This document shows positions 26,248 through 34,957 of a DNA stretch of 64,000 bases, piece after piece. Under the pieces are notes generated by a model. That model had not been told where the DNA came from, ran no database searches, and saw nothing but the letters and a program-made list of their open reading frames with translations. The translations under genes and the position numbers were made by a program. Within the stretch, counting starts at the first letter, position 1, and the number at the start of each line of letters is the position of its first letter. Source of the stretch: Streptomyces sp. S.PNR 29 (GTDB taxonomy: Bacteria > Actinomycetota > Actinomycetes > Streptomycetales > Streptomycetaceae). The stretch covers positions 62,001 to 126,000 of the forward strand of contig NZ_JANUQM010000018.1 of assembly GCF_030386795.1 (NCBI RefSeq), in the 5' to 3' direction.

Positions 26248-26718
26248 ATGGCTGAGGGGGATGGAGTGGCAGCCCGTAGCGTCCGCGTGCGGCTGGACGG
26301 CGCCACCGAAAGCGATGTCGGGGCCCTGCACAAGTGGCTGGAGCGGGAGAAGCCGCTCGACGAACTGGTCCGTGCCGGCAAGTTGCAGATCCATGAGCGG
26401 CCCCGGACGGACGCCGACGAGACCGGGACGCCGATGGGCGTCGACCTGGAGATCGTCGTCACGGTGCTGGAGACCACCGTCCTCCTGGTCGAAGTGGTGG
26501 ACCTGGTGAGACGGGCCGTGGATGCCTGGAAGCGCAACCGCAGCCAGGTGGAGGACGGTGCTCCGCCGCAGGTCAGCGTCGACCGGGAGGGCCCGGCGGA
26601 GCCGGTGGTCCCGGAGGACCGGGCGGCCCCGGAGGGCCGGGAGGACCCGGAGCCCGGACAGGCCGACCGCCGTGACACGGACGACGGTGATCCGCCCGTG
26701 GCCCGTGCCGAGGGGTAA
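26248..26718 (+). CDS. EACC1-like effector-associated adaptor
   Basis: A 156-aa protein. Residues 10-95 fit the small EACC1 domain (effector-associated constant component 1) described by comparative genomics of bacterial conflict systems: SVRVRLDG, then ALHKWLEREKPL, a PMGVDLEIVVTVLE motif and a final amphipathic helix. The tail is Pro/Glu/Asp-rich and probably disordered. EACC1 proteins are thought to couple effector domains such as caspases to sensors. It sits 88 bp after the pseudo-caspase gene and ends 3 bp before the caspase gene, so cotranscription is likely. Confidence 0.68.
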   Translation: MAEGDGVAARSVRVRLDGATESDVGALHKWLEREKPLDELVRAGKLQIHERPRTDADETGTPMGVDLEIVVTVLETTVLLVEVVDLVRRAVDAWKRNRSQVEDGAPPQVSVDREGPAEPVVPEDRAAPEGREDPEPGQADRRDTDDGDPPVARAEG

Positions 26719-26721
26719 CCG

Positions 26722-29700
26722 GTGACCCGTTTCGACCCGCGTCGTCGCGTGAACCGGGCGCTGCTGGTCGGTGTGTCCGAGTACGACTTCACCGAGCCTC
26801 CGCACGGCGTGCCCGGCGATCTCCCGGCCGTCAAGCACAACCTGAACCAGCTCTTCGAGGTGCTGGGGCACGGGCGCGTGTTCGGCGAGGACGAGATCAG
26901 GGTGAAACGGTCGCCGTACCAGGGCGGCTTCAACCGGGCGCTGAGCGCGGCCGCCGCGGAGGCCGAGGGCGTGCTGCTGTTCTACTTCGCCGGCCACGGG
27001 GCCATTCCCAGCGGGGCCGACGAGCTGTTCCTCCAGATGCGCGACGCGCGGGTGATCCGGGGCGGGCACGCGGTGTTCCTGGGGGCGGAGCGGTTCACCG
27101 ACGTGCTCGCGGTGCTGGACACCAGCCCGGCCCAGCGGATCGTGGTGATCCTCGACTGCTGCAACGCGGGAAACGCCGCCTGGATCTGGGAGCAGTTCCG
27201 CGGCAAGCGGCGTGTGCTGCTGCTGATGAGCGTGCAGACCAACAACCGCATCGACGCGGGGGATCCTCGTACGCCGACGCCGTTCACCGGCGAGCTCGTC
27301 GAACTCCTCGGTGGTGGCGGGGAGTTGTGGTTTCGTGACCTCGCGGACCACCTGCGGGAGCGGATGGCCCGGGGCGGATATCGGACCCTCCGCCGCGAGC
27401 TCTGGGAGCCGCAGTCGCGGGCCGAGCACGGTGAGGACGTGCTGTTGTCGGCGCGCGCGGTGCGGCGGACGTCCGGCAGACCGGGACTGGCTCCGCCGGG
27501 GGGAGGAGCCGCGGACGGTGGGGAACGAGCGACGCCCGGGCAGCCGGGCCGGTCGGGCGACGGGCAGGAGCAGGACACGCCGGAACAGCGGGGCGGGGAC
27601 GACAGACCGCAGCCGCAGCCGCAGCCCGAGCCGCAGCCCGTGCCGGAGCCGATGCGGAAGCCCGAACCGCAGCCCGAGCCGCGCCCTGTGCCGCGAAGCG
27701 ATCCGGAACCCGAGCCGCGCCCTGTGCCGCGAACCGATCCGCAGCCCGCGCCGCAACCCGATCCGCAGCCCGCGCCGCAACCCGGTCCCCAGCCCGCGCC
27801 GCAACCCGAGGGGCACTCCGAGCCGAAGCCCGAGCCCCGACCCGCCCCGGAGCCAGGTCCCCAGACCTCGCCGAACCCCGGTCCGGACCCCACCCCGAAT
27901 CCCGGCCCGGATCCCACCCGGCAGCCCGAGCGGGACGAGTCACGCGACCTCACCCCGCCACCCGGACCCCGGCCGGCCCTCCTCGCCGCCCTCCTCACCC
28001 GGGCCAAGGCCGTCACCGCCTGGTTACGGATCTCCCGCCCGCCCGGCCTGGTCCGTCCCGGCAGCCGCCCCCGCCGCCGGACCGTCACCGGCGTCGCCCT
28101 CCTGCTCGGCGCAGCCGTCCTGGGCGCGGGTGTGTACGCCCTGATCCGCTTCGCCGTCGACGGCGGCGCCTCCTGCGCTCCGCCCGTGGAGCTGCGGGTC
28201 CTGGCCGACCCCGACCTCCAGCGGACCGTTCGGGCCGCCGCGGACGCGTATCTGACGTCGGAGGAGAACACCATCGGCGACGGCTGCCGCCGCAGCGGCA
28301 TCACCGTCTACAGCGCGGGCGCCGACGACGCGGTCGACGCGTTCCGCAAGCAGTCCACCCTCTGGCAGGTACCGCCCGACGAGAAGAGCAACCCGCAGCG
28401 TGACGTCGGCCCGCAGCCGGACATCTGGATCCCCGCCTCCCCCGCGGACGTGGCCCGGGTCAGGACGGGGCAGGACACGGACGCCGTCGCGCGCCTGGAG
28501 CCGGACGAGGAGCCCTTCGCCTACTCCCCGATCGTGCTCGCCGTGCCGCAGGACAAGGCCGCCGAGCCCCTGTTCGAGCGCGTCGGCCCCTCGCTCACCA
28601 CGATGATCGACGAGCTGCGCGGCCGTGCCGAGGACACCGAGGTGCGCCGCCCCGACCCGGAGTTCACCGACACGGGCCTGCTCGCCACGATCGGCCTGTA
28701 CGGCCCCGGTGCCCCCGATCCCGCCGTCGCGGAACGCCGGATCGCCCCGGGCGCGCCCTCGCCCACCGCCGCCGACCTGCTGTGCACGCTGCCCGACGAC
28801 AAGCCCGTGGACGAGCGCACCGCGGCTCTGGTCCCCGAGTTCCTGCTGAAGAGCGGCGTCGACTGCGACAGCGACCGGCGCATGCCGCGGATCGCCCAGT
28901 ACCCCGGCGACGTACCCGGCTTCGAACCCCTCTTCGTCCGTGTCCGCTGGCAGGGCGCCCACCGCGACGAGACCGACCGGGACGAGGCGGCCGACGGCTT
29001 CCGCGCCTGGCTCACCGGCGAACCGGGGCGTGCGGTGCTGGCCCGCGACGGCTTCCGCTCGGCCACGGCCGGCCGTCCGCTGCTGGACCCGGAGGCCGAC
29101 ACCTACGGGCTGACGCTCGATCCCACGCCGCTCGACCGGTCCGCCGGGGGCGACGAGATGGAGAGGACGCTGACGAAGTACCAGGGCGCCAACGGGCCCG
29201 GCCGGGTGCAGTTCCTGCTCGACAGCTCCGGTTCGATGGCCGACCTGTGGGAGGGGCCCAGTGGCGGCCCCGGCCTGCTGAAACAGTCGCTGGGCGGGCT
29301 CGGCGGTCGGGACGAGTACGGCGTGTGGGCGGTGTCGGGTCTCGGAGAGAGGTCGTACGAGACCCTGCTGCCCTTCGGACGGCACACCCGCAAGAGCGCC
29401 GAAACCGCCGTCGGCGACCGGGCCCGGGTGCGGGACGCCGAGGCCGACCCGCACGCGGCGCTGCTCGCCGCGCTGGACGACATGAGGCAGCGCGGCGGCG
29501 ACCGTCCCCGGCTGATCGTCTACGTGACGGACGACGAGGACGTCGGCCGGGTGACCGGCGACCGGCTCGACGAGGTGCTGGCCGAGGTCCGTTCGGCGAA
29601 GGTGCCGGTGGCGATGGTGTCCCTGGTGGGCGGCGGCTGCGACAAGGGCAAGCCGGACGCCGAGATCTCCGCGGCGAGCGGCGGCCGCTGCATCGACGCC

Positions 29701-29763
29701 GACGAGGACCTCGGCGCGGCCCTGCACGACGAGGTCGCCCGCACCGGAACGGGGGAGCACTGA
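26722..29763 (+). CDS. Predicted transmembrane caspase receptor (caspase - TM - SBP-like - VWA)
   Basis: A 1013-aa multidomain protein. The cytoplasmic N-terminus (1-250) is a C14 caspase-like peptidase with catalytic His92 (YFAGHG) and Cys147 (ILDCCNAG). A Pro/Gln repeat linker (about 295-405) leads through a basic segment to one membrane helix (about 454-477). Outside, residues about 485-800 look like a solute-binding fold (VELRVLADPDLQ ... DIWIPASP ... PFAYSPIVLAVP), and a VWA domain with MIDAS DSSGS (834-838) and a later TDDED (936-940) completes it. The SBP-plus-VWA module exists alone in actinobacteria; fusion to a caspase is striking. GTG 26722 has GAGGGG upstream; the stop overlaps the next start (TGATG). 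Confidence 0.85.
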   Translation: MTRFDPRRRVNRALLVGVSEYDFTEPPHGVPGDLPAVKHNLNQLFEVLGHGRVFGEDEIRVKRSPYQGGFNRALSAAAAEAEGVLLFYFAGHGAIPSGADELFLQMRDARVIRGGHAVFLGAERFTDVLAVLDTSPAQRIVVILDCCNAGNAAWIWEQFRGKRRVLLLMSVQTNNRIDAGDPRTPTPFTGELVELLGGGGELWFRDLADHLRERMARGGYRTLRRELWEPQSRAEHGEDVLLSARAVRRTSGRPGLAPPGGGAADGGERATPGQPGRSGDGQEQDTPEQRGGDDRPQPQPQPEPQPVPEPMRKPEPQPEPRPVPRSDPEPEPRPVPRTDPQPAPQPDPQPAPQPGPQPAPQPEGHSEPKPEPRPAPEPGPQTSPNPGPDPTPNPGPDPTRQPERDESRDLTPPPGPRPALLAALLTRAKAVTAWLRISRPPGLVRPGSRPRRRTVTGVALLLGAAVLGAGVYALIRFAVDGGASCAPPVELRVLADPDLQRTVRAAADAYLTSEENTIGDGCRRSGITVYSAGADDAVDAFRKQSTLWQVPPDEKSNPQRDVGPQPDIWIPASPADVARVRTGQDTDAVARLEPDEEPFAYSPIVLAVPQDKAAEPLFERVGPSLTTMIDELRGRAEDTEVRRPDPEFTDTGLLATIGLYGPGAPDPAVAERRIAPGAPSPTAADLLCTLPDDKPVDERTAALVPEFLLKSGVDCDSDRRMPRIAQYPGDVPGFEPLFVRVRWQGAHRDETDRDEAADGFRAWLTGEPGRAVLARDGFRSATAGRPLLDPEADTYGLTLDPTPLDRSAGGDEMERTLTKYQGANGPGRVQFLLDSSGSMADLWEGPSGGPGLLKQSLGGLGGRDEYGVWAVSGLGERSYETLLPFGRHTRKSAETAVGDRARVRDAEADPHAALLAALDDMRQRGGDRPRLIVYVTDDEDVGRVTGDRLDEVLAEVRSAKVPVAMVSLVGGGCDKGKPDAEISAASGGRCIDADEDLGAALHDEVARTGTGEH

Positions 29764-31166
29764 TGGCCCGACTGTCCCGACTGTTCCGGCGGCGGTTCGC
29801 CGTCCTGCTGGCCCCGCTCACCCTGGTCCTGGTGGCCGCCTGCACCGGCGGCGGAAGCGGCGGTGCGGCACCCTCGCCGTCCGCCGCCGGGCCCGGACCC
29901 ATCGTGATCGCCAGCGGCCGGGACGTCACCGGCAAGAACGGCATCCGCCAACAGCTCATCGACGCCTGGAACGAACGGGAGAGCAGGGCGGACACGGGCT
30001 ACCACGCCCGCCTGGTCGAGCTCCCCGGCAGCGCCGACGAACAGCGCAGCCAGCTGCTCGGCGCCCTGCAGTCCGGCAGCGCCGCCTACGACGTGGTCAA
30101 CCTGGACGTGACGTGGGTGCCGGAGTTCGCCGCCGCGGCCCTGATCCAGCCGCTGCCGAAGGACATGATCGACGGCGATGTCATCGAGTCCGTGGCCAGC
30201 ACGGCCTCATGGGACGACGAGGTGTACGCGGTGCCGTTCAACAGCGACGTCGGGCTCCTCTACTACCGGCGTGACCACCTGGAGCAGGCCGATATCCGGC
30301 AGACCGACCTGAGCGGCGGCCTCACCCAGGACCAGCTGGAGGGCCTGATGAACACCCTCAACGACCGGCGGCCCGAGGACTACGAGAAGGGCTGGACGAC
30401 CCAGCTCGCCGCCTACGAGGGCCGCACGGTCAACGCCGTCGAGGCGTTCGCGTCGGCCGGCGTGACGCTCACCGACGAGGACGGCCACTACGACGCGACC
30501 GTCGACGAGCTCACGCAGGGCATCGCGGAGCTGCGCCGCCGCACCGACGACCCGTACACCCTTCGCGACGACGACGCCGACGGCGGCGGCTTCGGATTCG
30601 ACGAGGCCGCCTCCCTCAACGCCTTCACCGACGGCCGTACGGCCTTCCTGAGGCACTGGCCGTACGCCTACCGCACCCTGCACCAGTCCTTCGACAAGAA
30701 GCAGCTCGGCGTGGCCCCGCTGCCCGGCCGGGCGGTGCTCGGCGGCCAGAACCTCGCGGTGACCGCGACCTCGCAGCGGGCGGACAAGGCGGCCGAGCTG
30801 ATCCGGTTCCTCACCGGCCGGGAGAGCGAGCGCTGCCTGCTGGACGCCGGGTTCGCCGCCACCCGCCGGTCGGCCTACCAGAACGACGACGTGCGCTGCA
30901 CGGTGGCCGCCACGACCCCTTCGGCCTCCCCCACCGGCGAGAGCACCGACGACATGCCGCGAAAGGCCGGCCGCCCCGCCTACGCCGAGAAGATCCTGCT
31001 CCCGGCCCTGGAGGACGCCGTCCAGCGCCCCCGCACCCCTCTGTACGGGGCCTTCACCCAGACGTTCACCGCGAAGCTGGGTCCCCTGTTCGCCCAGAGC
31101 CCGCCGACGGACACGGCCCTGGCGCAGTCCCTGGACGAGGCCCTCCGCAAAGCCCTCCCGGACTAG
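29763..31166 (+). CDS. Orphan extracellular solute-binding lipoprotein
   Basis: A 467-aa family 1 solute-binding protein. The signal ends in a lipobox (LVLVAAC, Cys about 26) so it should be anchored on the outer face of the membrane. Typical features: YDVVNLDVTWVPEFA, VPFNSDVGLLYYRRDHLE, RTAFLRHWPYAYR and a late LYGAFTQTF. No ABC permease or ATPase is nearby, unlike sugar importers. Its start overlaps the stop of the caspase receptor by one base, which implies tight coupling. A role as ligand-binding partner of the receptor's outer domains is inference. Confidence 0.88.
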   Translation: MARLSRLFRRRFAVLLAPLTLVLVAACTGGGSGGAAPSPSAAGPGPIVIASGRDVTGKNGIRQQLIDAWNERESRADTGYHARLVELPGSADEQRSQLLGALQSGSAAYDVVNLDVTWVPEFAAAALIQPLPKDMIDGDVIESVASTASWDDEVYAVPFNSDVGLLYYRRDHLEQADIRQTDLSGGLTQDQLEGLMNTLNDRRPEDYEKGWTTQLAAYEGRTVNAVEAFASAGVTLTDEDGHYDATVDELTQGIAELRRRTDDPYTLRDDDADGGGFGFDEAASLNAFTDGRTAFLRHWPYAYRTLHQSFDKKQLGVAPLPGRAVLGGQNLAVTATSQRADKAAELIRFLTGRESERCLLDAGFAATRRSAYQNDDVRCTVAATTPSASPTGESTDDMPRKAGRPAYAEKILLPALEDAVQRPRTPLYGAFTQTFTAKLGPLFAQSPPTDTALAQSLDEALRKALPD

Positions 31167-31175
31167 GGCACCGGA

Positions 31176-31364
31176 CTAGGGCGCCGGTCTGGGTGCGTGA
31201 GGCGCCGATGACGTCGGGGCCGTGAGCTGCCGGGACTGGTCCGTCGGTCTGTCCGTTGCCCTTGCCGGGCCGGCGTTCGCGGCCAGGACCAGGGCGGTCA
31301 CGGCGACTACGGAGGCGGCGAAGCCTCTGGCGTAACGCTCGGCGGTGCGTGTGCGTTCGAGCAC
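31176..31364 (-). CDS. Short secreted peptide precursor, possible pheromone
   Basis: A 62-aa predicted pre-peptide. GTG 31364 with GAGG 5-8 nt upstream starts a basic n-region (ERTRTAERYARG), a hydrophobic core (FAASVVAVTALVLAANA) and a likely signal peptidase site after GPARA. The mature part would be about 26 residues, Pro/Ser/Thr-rich, ending APHAPRPAP. It diverges from the XRE-TPR regulator, as in RRNPP-type peptide signalling pairs. An ATG at 31406 would give a longer form without ribosome binding site. Small size makes the call tentative. Confidence 0.5.
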   Translation of the reverse strand: MLERTRTAERYARGFAASVVAVTALVLAANAGPARATDRPTDQSRQLTAPTSSAPHAPRPAP

Positions 31365-31395
31365 GGCGACCTCGCAAACGACCAGTGTCAGCGGT

Positions 31396-31425
31396 GTATT
31401 AAGCATGTTTAACGCCCGGTTTAAC
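31396..31425. promoter_or_regulatory. Repeated GTTTAAC motif between peptide gene and XRE-TPR regulator
   Basis: GTTTAAC occurs at 31407 and 31419, one helix turn apart, with a weaker copy GTATTAA at 31396. In this GC-rich genome the AT-rich repeated word stands out. It lies between the divergent peptide and regulator starts and is a candidate operator for both. Confidence 0.55.
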
Positions 31426-31472
31426 CTAGGGCTGTCGGAGCCGAACGGCAAGGGCCGCAGGGGGAGTTGGCA

Positions 31473-32813
31473 GTGGGGAATCGTGACGATCCGGCGACCA
31501 TAGGTCACCGGGTGCAGCGGTTACGCGTCGAACGCGGGCTGACGCAGAGGCAGTTGGCGGAACCGGTGTACACACCCGCGTACATCTCCACGGTGGAGGC
31601 GGGCCGCGTCCGCGCCTCCGACGGGGCCCTGCGGCACATCGCCGGACGGCTCGGCGTCGCCTATGAGGAGCTGGTCACCGGCCGCCCGGCCCGCCTCGCC
31701 ACCGACCTGCGGCTGCGGCTGACCGAGGCCCAGCGCACGCTCGCCACCGGTGAGGCGGAGAAGGCCGCCGAGCAGTACCGGCAGCTGCTCACCGAGGCCG
31801 AGACCCACGAACTTCCCGAGCTGCGGGCCACCGCACTGCTCGGCCTCGGGGAGTGCGCGCTGGAGGGCGGGGAGCTGCTGGCCGGGCGGCAGTACTTCGA
31901 GCGGGCCGAGGAGTGCCTGGCCGACGTGCCGTTGCCGGGGCGCGTCCCGGCGTTGCGCGGGCGGGCCGTCGCCCACTACCTCGCCGGTGAACTGCGGTAC
32001 GCCGTCTACCTCATCGAATCCACCCTCGACGAGCTGAACCGCAGCGGGCTGCACGACCCCGACGCGCTGCTGCTGCTCTACGCCAGCGCCATCGGGCCCT
32101 ACATGGACATGGGCGCGCAGGCCCGCGCCGCCCAGGCCGCCGAGTACGCCCTCGCGCTCGCCCCCCAGTGCGGCGACCCGGCGCTGGTGGCGCGCATGCA
32201 CCGGTCCGTCGCCCGCACCCTCCTCGCCGAGGGCCGCCTCGCCGAGGCCGACGCCGCGCTGGCCAAGGCGGCCGAGCTGTACCGCACGCTGCACCTGCGC
32301 ACCGAGCTCGCCAACTGCCACTGGATGCGCGGGTACGTGTACGCCCAGGACGGCCGGCTCCAGCAGGCCGAGGACGAGTTGCGTCAGGCCCTGGACATGC
32401 TGTCGGCCCAGCGCGCCGCCCTCTACAGCAGCCAGGTCACGGTCGAGCTGGCCGACGTGCTGCACCGGCGCGGCAGGTCCGAGGAGGCCGCCGCGCTGCT
32501 GCGGGGCGTCCACGACCTGTCCTCCGAGCGCGGCGCCGTGCACTCCGCCGCCGCGCACCGGCTGCTCGGCATCATCGCCGAGGACGCCGGGGACACCGAC
32601 GCCGCCGAGGAGCACTACGTCCGGGCGCTGAGCCTGCTGGAGCGGGCGGGCGCGGCCGGTGACCTGGCCGACCTGTGCCGGCTGCTGGGGGACCTGCTGC
32701 GCCGGACGGGCCGGGTGGAAGCGGCGCTCGACGCGTACCGGACGGGACTGGGCCACCGCAGGGCCCCCGGCACGACCACCCTCGGTCCGGCGCCCGCCCA
32801 GCCGCCGCTGTGA
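31473..32813 (+). CDS. XRE-family regulator with TPR repeats
   Basis: A 446-aa DNA-binding protein: an N-terminal Cro/CI-type helix-turn-helix (RVQRLRVERGLTQRQLAEPV then YISTVEAGRVR) and about eight tetratricopeptide repeats from residue 75 onward. This is the organisation of RRNPP regulators, in which TPRs bind a peptide that changes DNA binding. GTG 31473 is chosen because GGGGGAG lies 6 nt before it; the in-frame TTG at 31467 overlaps that site. A divergent secreted-peptide gene is a possible partner. Confidence 0.88.
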   Translation: MGNRDDPATIGHRVQRLRVERGLTQRQLAEPVYTPAYISTVEAGRVRASDGALRHIAGRLGVAYEELVTGRPARLATDLRLRLTEAQRTLATGEAEKAAEQYRQLLTEAETHELPELRATALLGLGECALEGGELLAGRQYFERAEECLADVPLPGRVPALRGRAVAHYLAGELRYAVYLIESTLDELNRSGLHDPDALLLLYASAIGPYMDMGAQARAAQAAEYALALAPQCGDPALVARMHRSVARTLLAEGRLAEADAALAKAAELYRTLHLRTELANCHWMRGYVYAQDGRLQQAEDELRQALDMLSAQRAALYSSQVTVELADVLHRRGRSEEAAALLRGVHDLSSERGAVHSAAAHRLLGIIAEDAGDTDAAEEHYVRALSLLERAGAAGDLADLCRLLGDLLRRTGRVEAALDAYRTGLGHRRAPGTTTLGPAPAQPPL

Positions 32814-32902
32814 TCCACAGCCGGTTCCCCGGTGAAGGCCCCGTGACGCACAGCGGCACCGGCTAGCCTGCGCGGGGAGCCGGGACGAGTGGGACGAGGC
32901 GC

Positions 32903-33910
32903 GTGGAGAACCGACGAACTGTGGCCGACGGCCTCCGCCTCGCCGTGCGCGCGCTGGTGTACGCCGTCCTCGGCGGGACCGCGCTGATCGCCATCGTCAC
33001 GGTCGTGTCCGTGCTGGGGCCGATGCTCGCGCTCGACCTGTACACGCCTGCCGTGGCCGCCTGGTGGACCGTCTTCACGGCCGTCGTCGTCCAGGGCGTG
33101 CCGTTCCTGCTGCTGGGCACGGTCGTGTCGGCGGGGATCGGGGCGTTCGTGCCGGAGCGGGTGTTCCAGCGGCTGCTCCCGCGCAACCAGGCGCTCGCCG
33201 TGCCGGTCGCGGGCGCGGCCGGGGTCGTACTGCCCGGCTGCGAGTGCGCGTCCGTGCCGGTGGCCGGGAGCCTGATGCGGCGGGGTGTCGCCCCGGCGGC
33301 GGCCCTCGCCTTCCTGCTGTCGGCGCCCGCGGTCAACCCGGTGGTGCTGGTGGCCACGTCGATCGCGTTCCCCGGTCAGCCGGCGATGGTGCTGGCGCGG
33401 CTGGCCGCCTCGCTCACGGCGGCCGTGGTGATGGGCTGGCTGTGGATCCGGTTCGGCAAGGACGAGTGGCTGCGGCTGCCGAAGGGGCGCCGGAAGTCCG
33501 GGCCGCCGTCCGGCTGGAACGGCTTCCTCGCCGGTCTGCGGCACGACTTCCTGCACGCCGGCGGCTTCCTGGTGGTGGGCGCCGCGGCGGCGGCCACGTT
33601 CAACATCGCCGTGCCGCGTTCGGTGCTGGACGTCTTCACCGGGTCGGCATGGCTCGCGGTGCTGCTTCTCGCCGTCCTCGCCGTCGTGCTGTGCGTGTGC
33701 AGCGAGGCGGACGCGTTCGTCGCAGCCTCGCTGAGCGGCTTCCCGCCCACCGCGCGGCTGGCGTTCATGGTGGTCGGGCCGATGGTGGACCTGAAGCTCG
33801 TCGCGCTGCAGACGGGCACCTTCGGCCGGTCCTTCGCCGTCCGGTTCTCCGCCACGACGTGGGTCGTGGCCGTGACGAGCAGCGTGCTGGTGGGGTGGTG
33901 GCTGCTGTGA
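32903..33910 (+). CDS. YcgR/ArsP-like permease (DUF318)
   Basis: A 335-aa integral membrane protein with eight to nine helices and the family signature GCECASVPVAGSLMRRG followed by LAFLLSAPAVNPVVL. A second Cys-containing motif (VLCVCSEADAFVA) mirrors it in the C-terminal half, indicating an internal duplication. Related proteins move metal(loid)s, including organoarsenicals (ArsP). GTG 32903 has GAGG 4-7 nt before it. The stop overlaps the next start by GTGA, so this and the next gene form a coupled pair as in B. subtilis ycgR-ycgQ. Confidence 0.87.
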   Translation: MENRRTVADGLRLAVRALVYAVLGGTALIAIVTVVSVLGPMLALDLYTPAVAAWWTVFTAVVVQGVPFLLLGTVVSAGIGAFVPERVFQRLLPRNQALAVPVAGAAGVVLPGCECASVPVAGSLMRRGVAPAAALAFLLSAPAVNPVVLVATSIAFPGQPAMVLARLAASLTAAVVMGWLWIRFGKDEWLRLPKGRRKSGPPSGWNGFLAGLRHDFLHAGGFLVVGAAAAATFNIAVPRSVLDVFTGSAWLAVLLLAVLAVVLCVCSEADAFVAASLSGFPPTARLAFMVVGPMVDLKLVALQTGTFGRSFAVRFSATTWVVAVTSSVLVGWWLL

Positions 33911-34647
33911 GGCGGTACGGTCCGGCGGCCCTCCTCGCCCTCACCGGGGCGGCGGTGCTGCGTGTCTCGCTCTTCAGCGACCTGTACCTGCGGTACGTCC
34001 AGGCGGCGCTGCGGCCGTATCTGGTCGTGTCCGGGGTGACGCTGGTGCTGCTCGCGGCGGCCACGGCGGTCACCACCGGGCGGTCCGCCGACGGTGACCA
34101 TGACGATGACGGGCACGAGGAAGACGGGCACGGCCACGGCCCCGCCGGTCCCCGCGCCGCCTGGCTGCTGACCCTCCCCGCGCTGGCCCTGCTGCTGTTC
34201 CCGCCCCCGGCGCTCGGCTCCTACAGCGCCGAACGCGAGGCGGCGCAGCGCGCGGCCCAGGGCGTCGGTACCTTTCCGGCGCTGCCGTCCGGTGACCCCG
34301 TGGAGCTGACGCTCGCCGAGTTCGGCTCCCGCGCGATCTACGACAGCGAGCGCTCCCTGACGGGCCGTACCGTCCGCCTGACCGGCTTCGTCACCCACGG
34401 CGACGACGGCACCTGGTACGTCACCCGCCTCCTCGTCTCCTGCTGCGCCGCCGACGCCACGACCGGCAAGGTCGAGGTCCGCACCGCCGGATCCGACGGT
34501 CCTCCCCCCGCCGACACCTGGGTCACCGTCACCGGCACCTGGCACCCCAGGGGCGAGCTGGGCTCGGACGCCGCCTGGCCGCCGGTCCTGGACGCCACGG
34601 ACGTACGGCGCGTCGCGCAGCCGGCGAACCCGTACGAGAAGCGCTGA
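33907..34647 (+). CDS. TIGR03943/YcgQ-like protein with His-rich loop
   Basis: A 246-aa protein of the TIGR03943 family, the regular partner of DUF318 permeases. It has three membrane helices (about 6-25, 38-55, 85-105), with a His/Asp/Glu-rich cytoplasmic or periplasmic loop between two of them (GDHDDDGHEEDGHGHG), likely to bind a divalent metal. The outer domain contains LLVSCCAADA, a Cys pair also suitable for metal. The GTG start overlaps the permease stop. A metal-related role for the pair is inference; no Zur box was found upstream. Confidence 0.85.
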   Translation: MRRYGPAALLALTGAAVLRVSLFSDLYLRYVQAALRPYLVVSGVTLVLLAAATAVTTGRSADGDHDDDGHEEDGHGHGPAGPRAAWLLTLPALALLLFPPPALGSYSAEREAAQRAAQGVGTFPALPSGDPVELTLAEFGSRAIYDSERSLTGRTVRLTGFVTHGDDGTWYVTRLLVSCCAADATTGKVEVRTAGSDGPPPADTWVTVTGTWHPRGELGSDAAWPPVLDATDVRRVAQPANPYEKR

Positions 34648-34762
34648 CGCGGCCCGTGAGCCGCCCGCACGTCATGCACGGCCGGGGCGGCATGCCGTGC
34701 GTGCGCGGCCCCACCGCAGGTGGCCGCGTGGCGAGGGCGCGCGATCCCCTCCGCGCCCGGCC

Positions 34763-34793
34763 CGGCGGCGGCCGGTCGCGGAGGCCGCCGCCG
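34763..34793 (+). terminator. Hairpin after YcgQ-like gene
   Basis: CGGCGGCGGCC (34763-34773) pairs with GGCCGCCGCCG (34783-34793), 9-nt loop. It separates the metal-permease pair from the GAF-ANTAR promoter. The remainder of the 310-bp gap (34648-34957) shows no credible gene. Confidence 0.65.
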
Positions 34794-34835
34794 ACCGAGT
34801 CGGTGGCTGAAGTGCCCCACACGCGCGGGTGGGGG

Positions 34836-34860
34836 GTTTCGCCCCCTGGGGCAGGGGTAT
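34836..34860 (+). promoter_or_regulatory. SigB-family promoter of GAF-ANTAR gene
   Basis: GTTT (34836) and GGGTAT (34855) with a 15-nt spacer match the consensus GNNT-N14-16-GGGTAY recognised by SigB/SigF-type stress sigma factors of Streptomyces. The start codon follows about 98 bp later. Confidence 0.7.
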
Positions 34861-34957
34861 TCGGGGCTCGTCTCCCGGGCAGGCGGCGCTCTCGGCCTGC
34901 CCTGGTCCGGGGACCCGTCGATGTTGCTGGCCTCGGTGTTCGAAGGAGGCGGTGGCC

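Noticed and set aside
29763..31166. Sugar ABC importer
   Set aside because: Only the binding protein is present; no permease or ATPase genes adjoin it, and it is coupled to the caspase gene instead.
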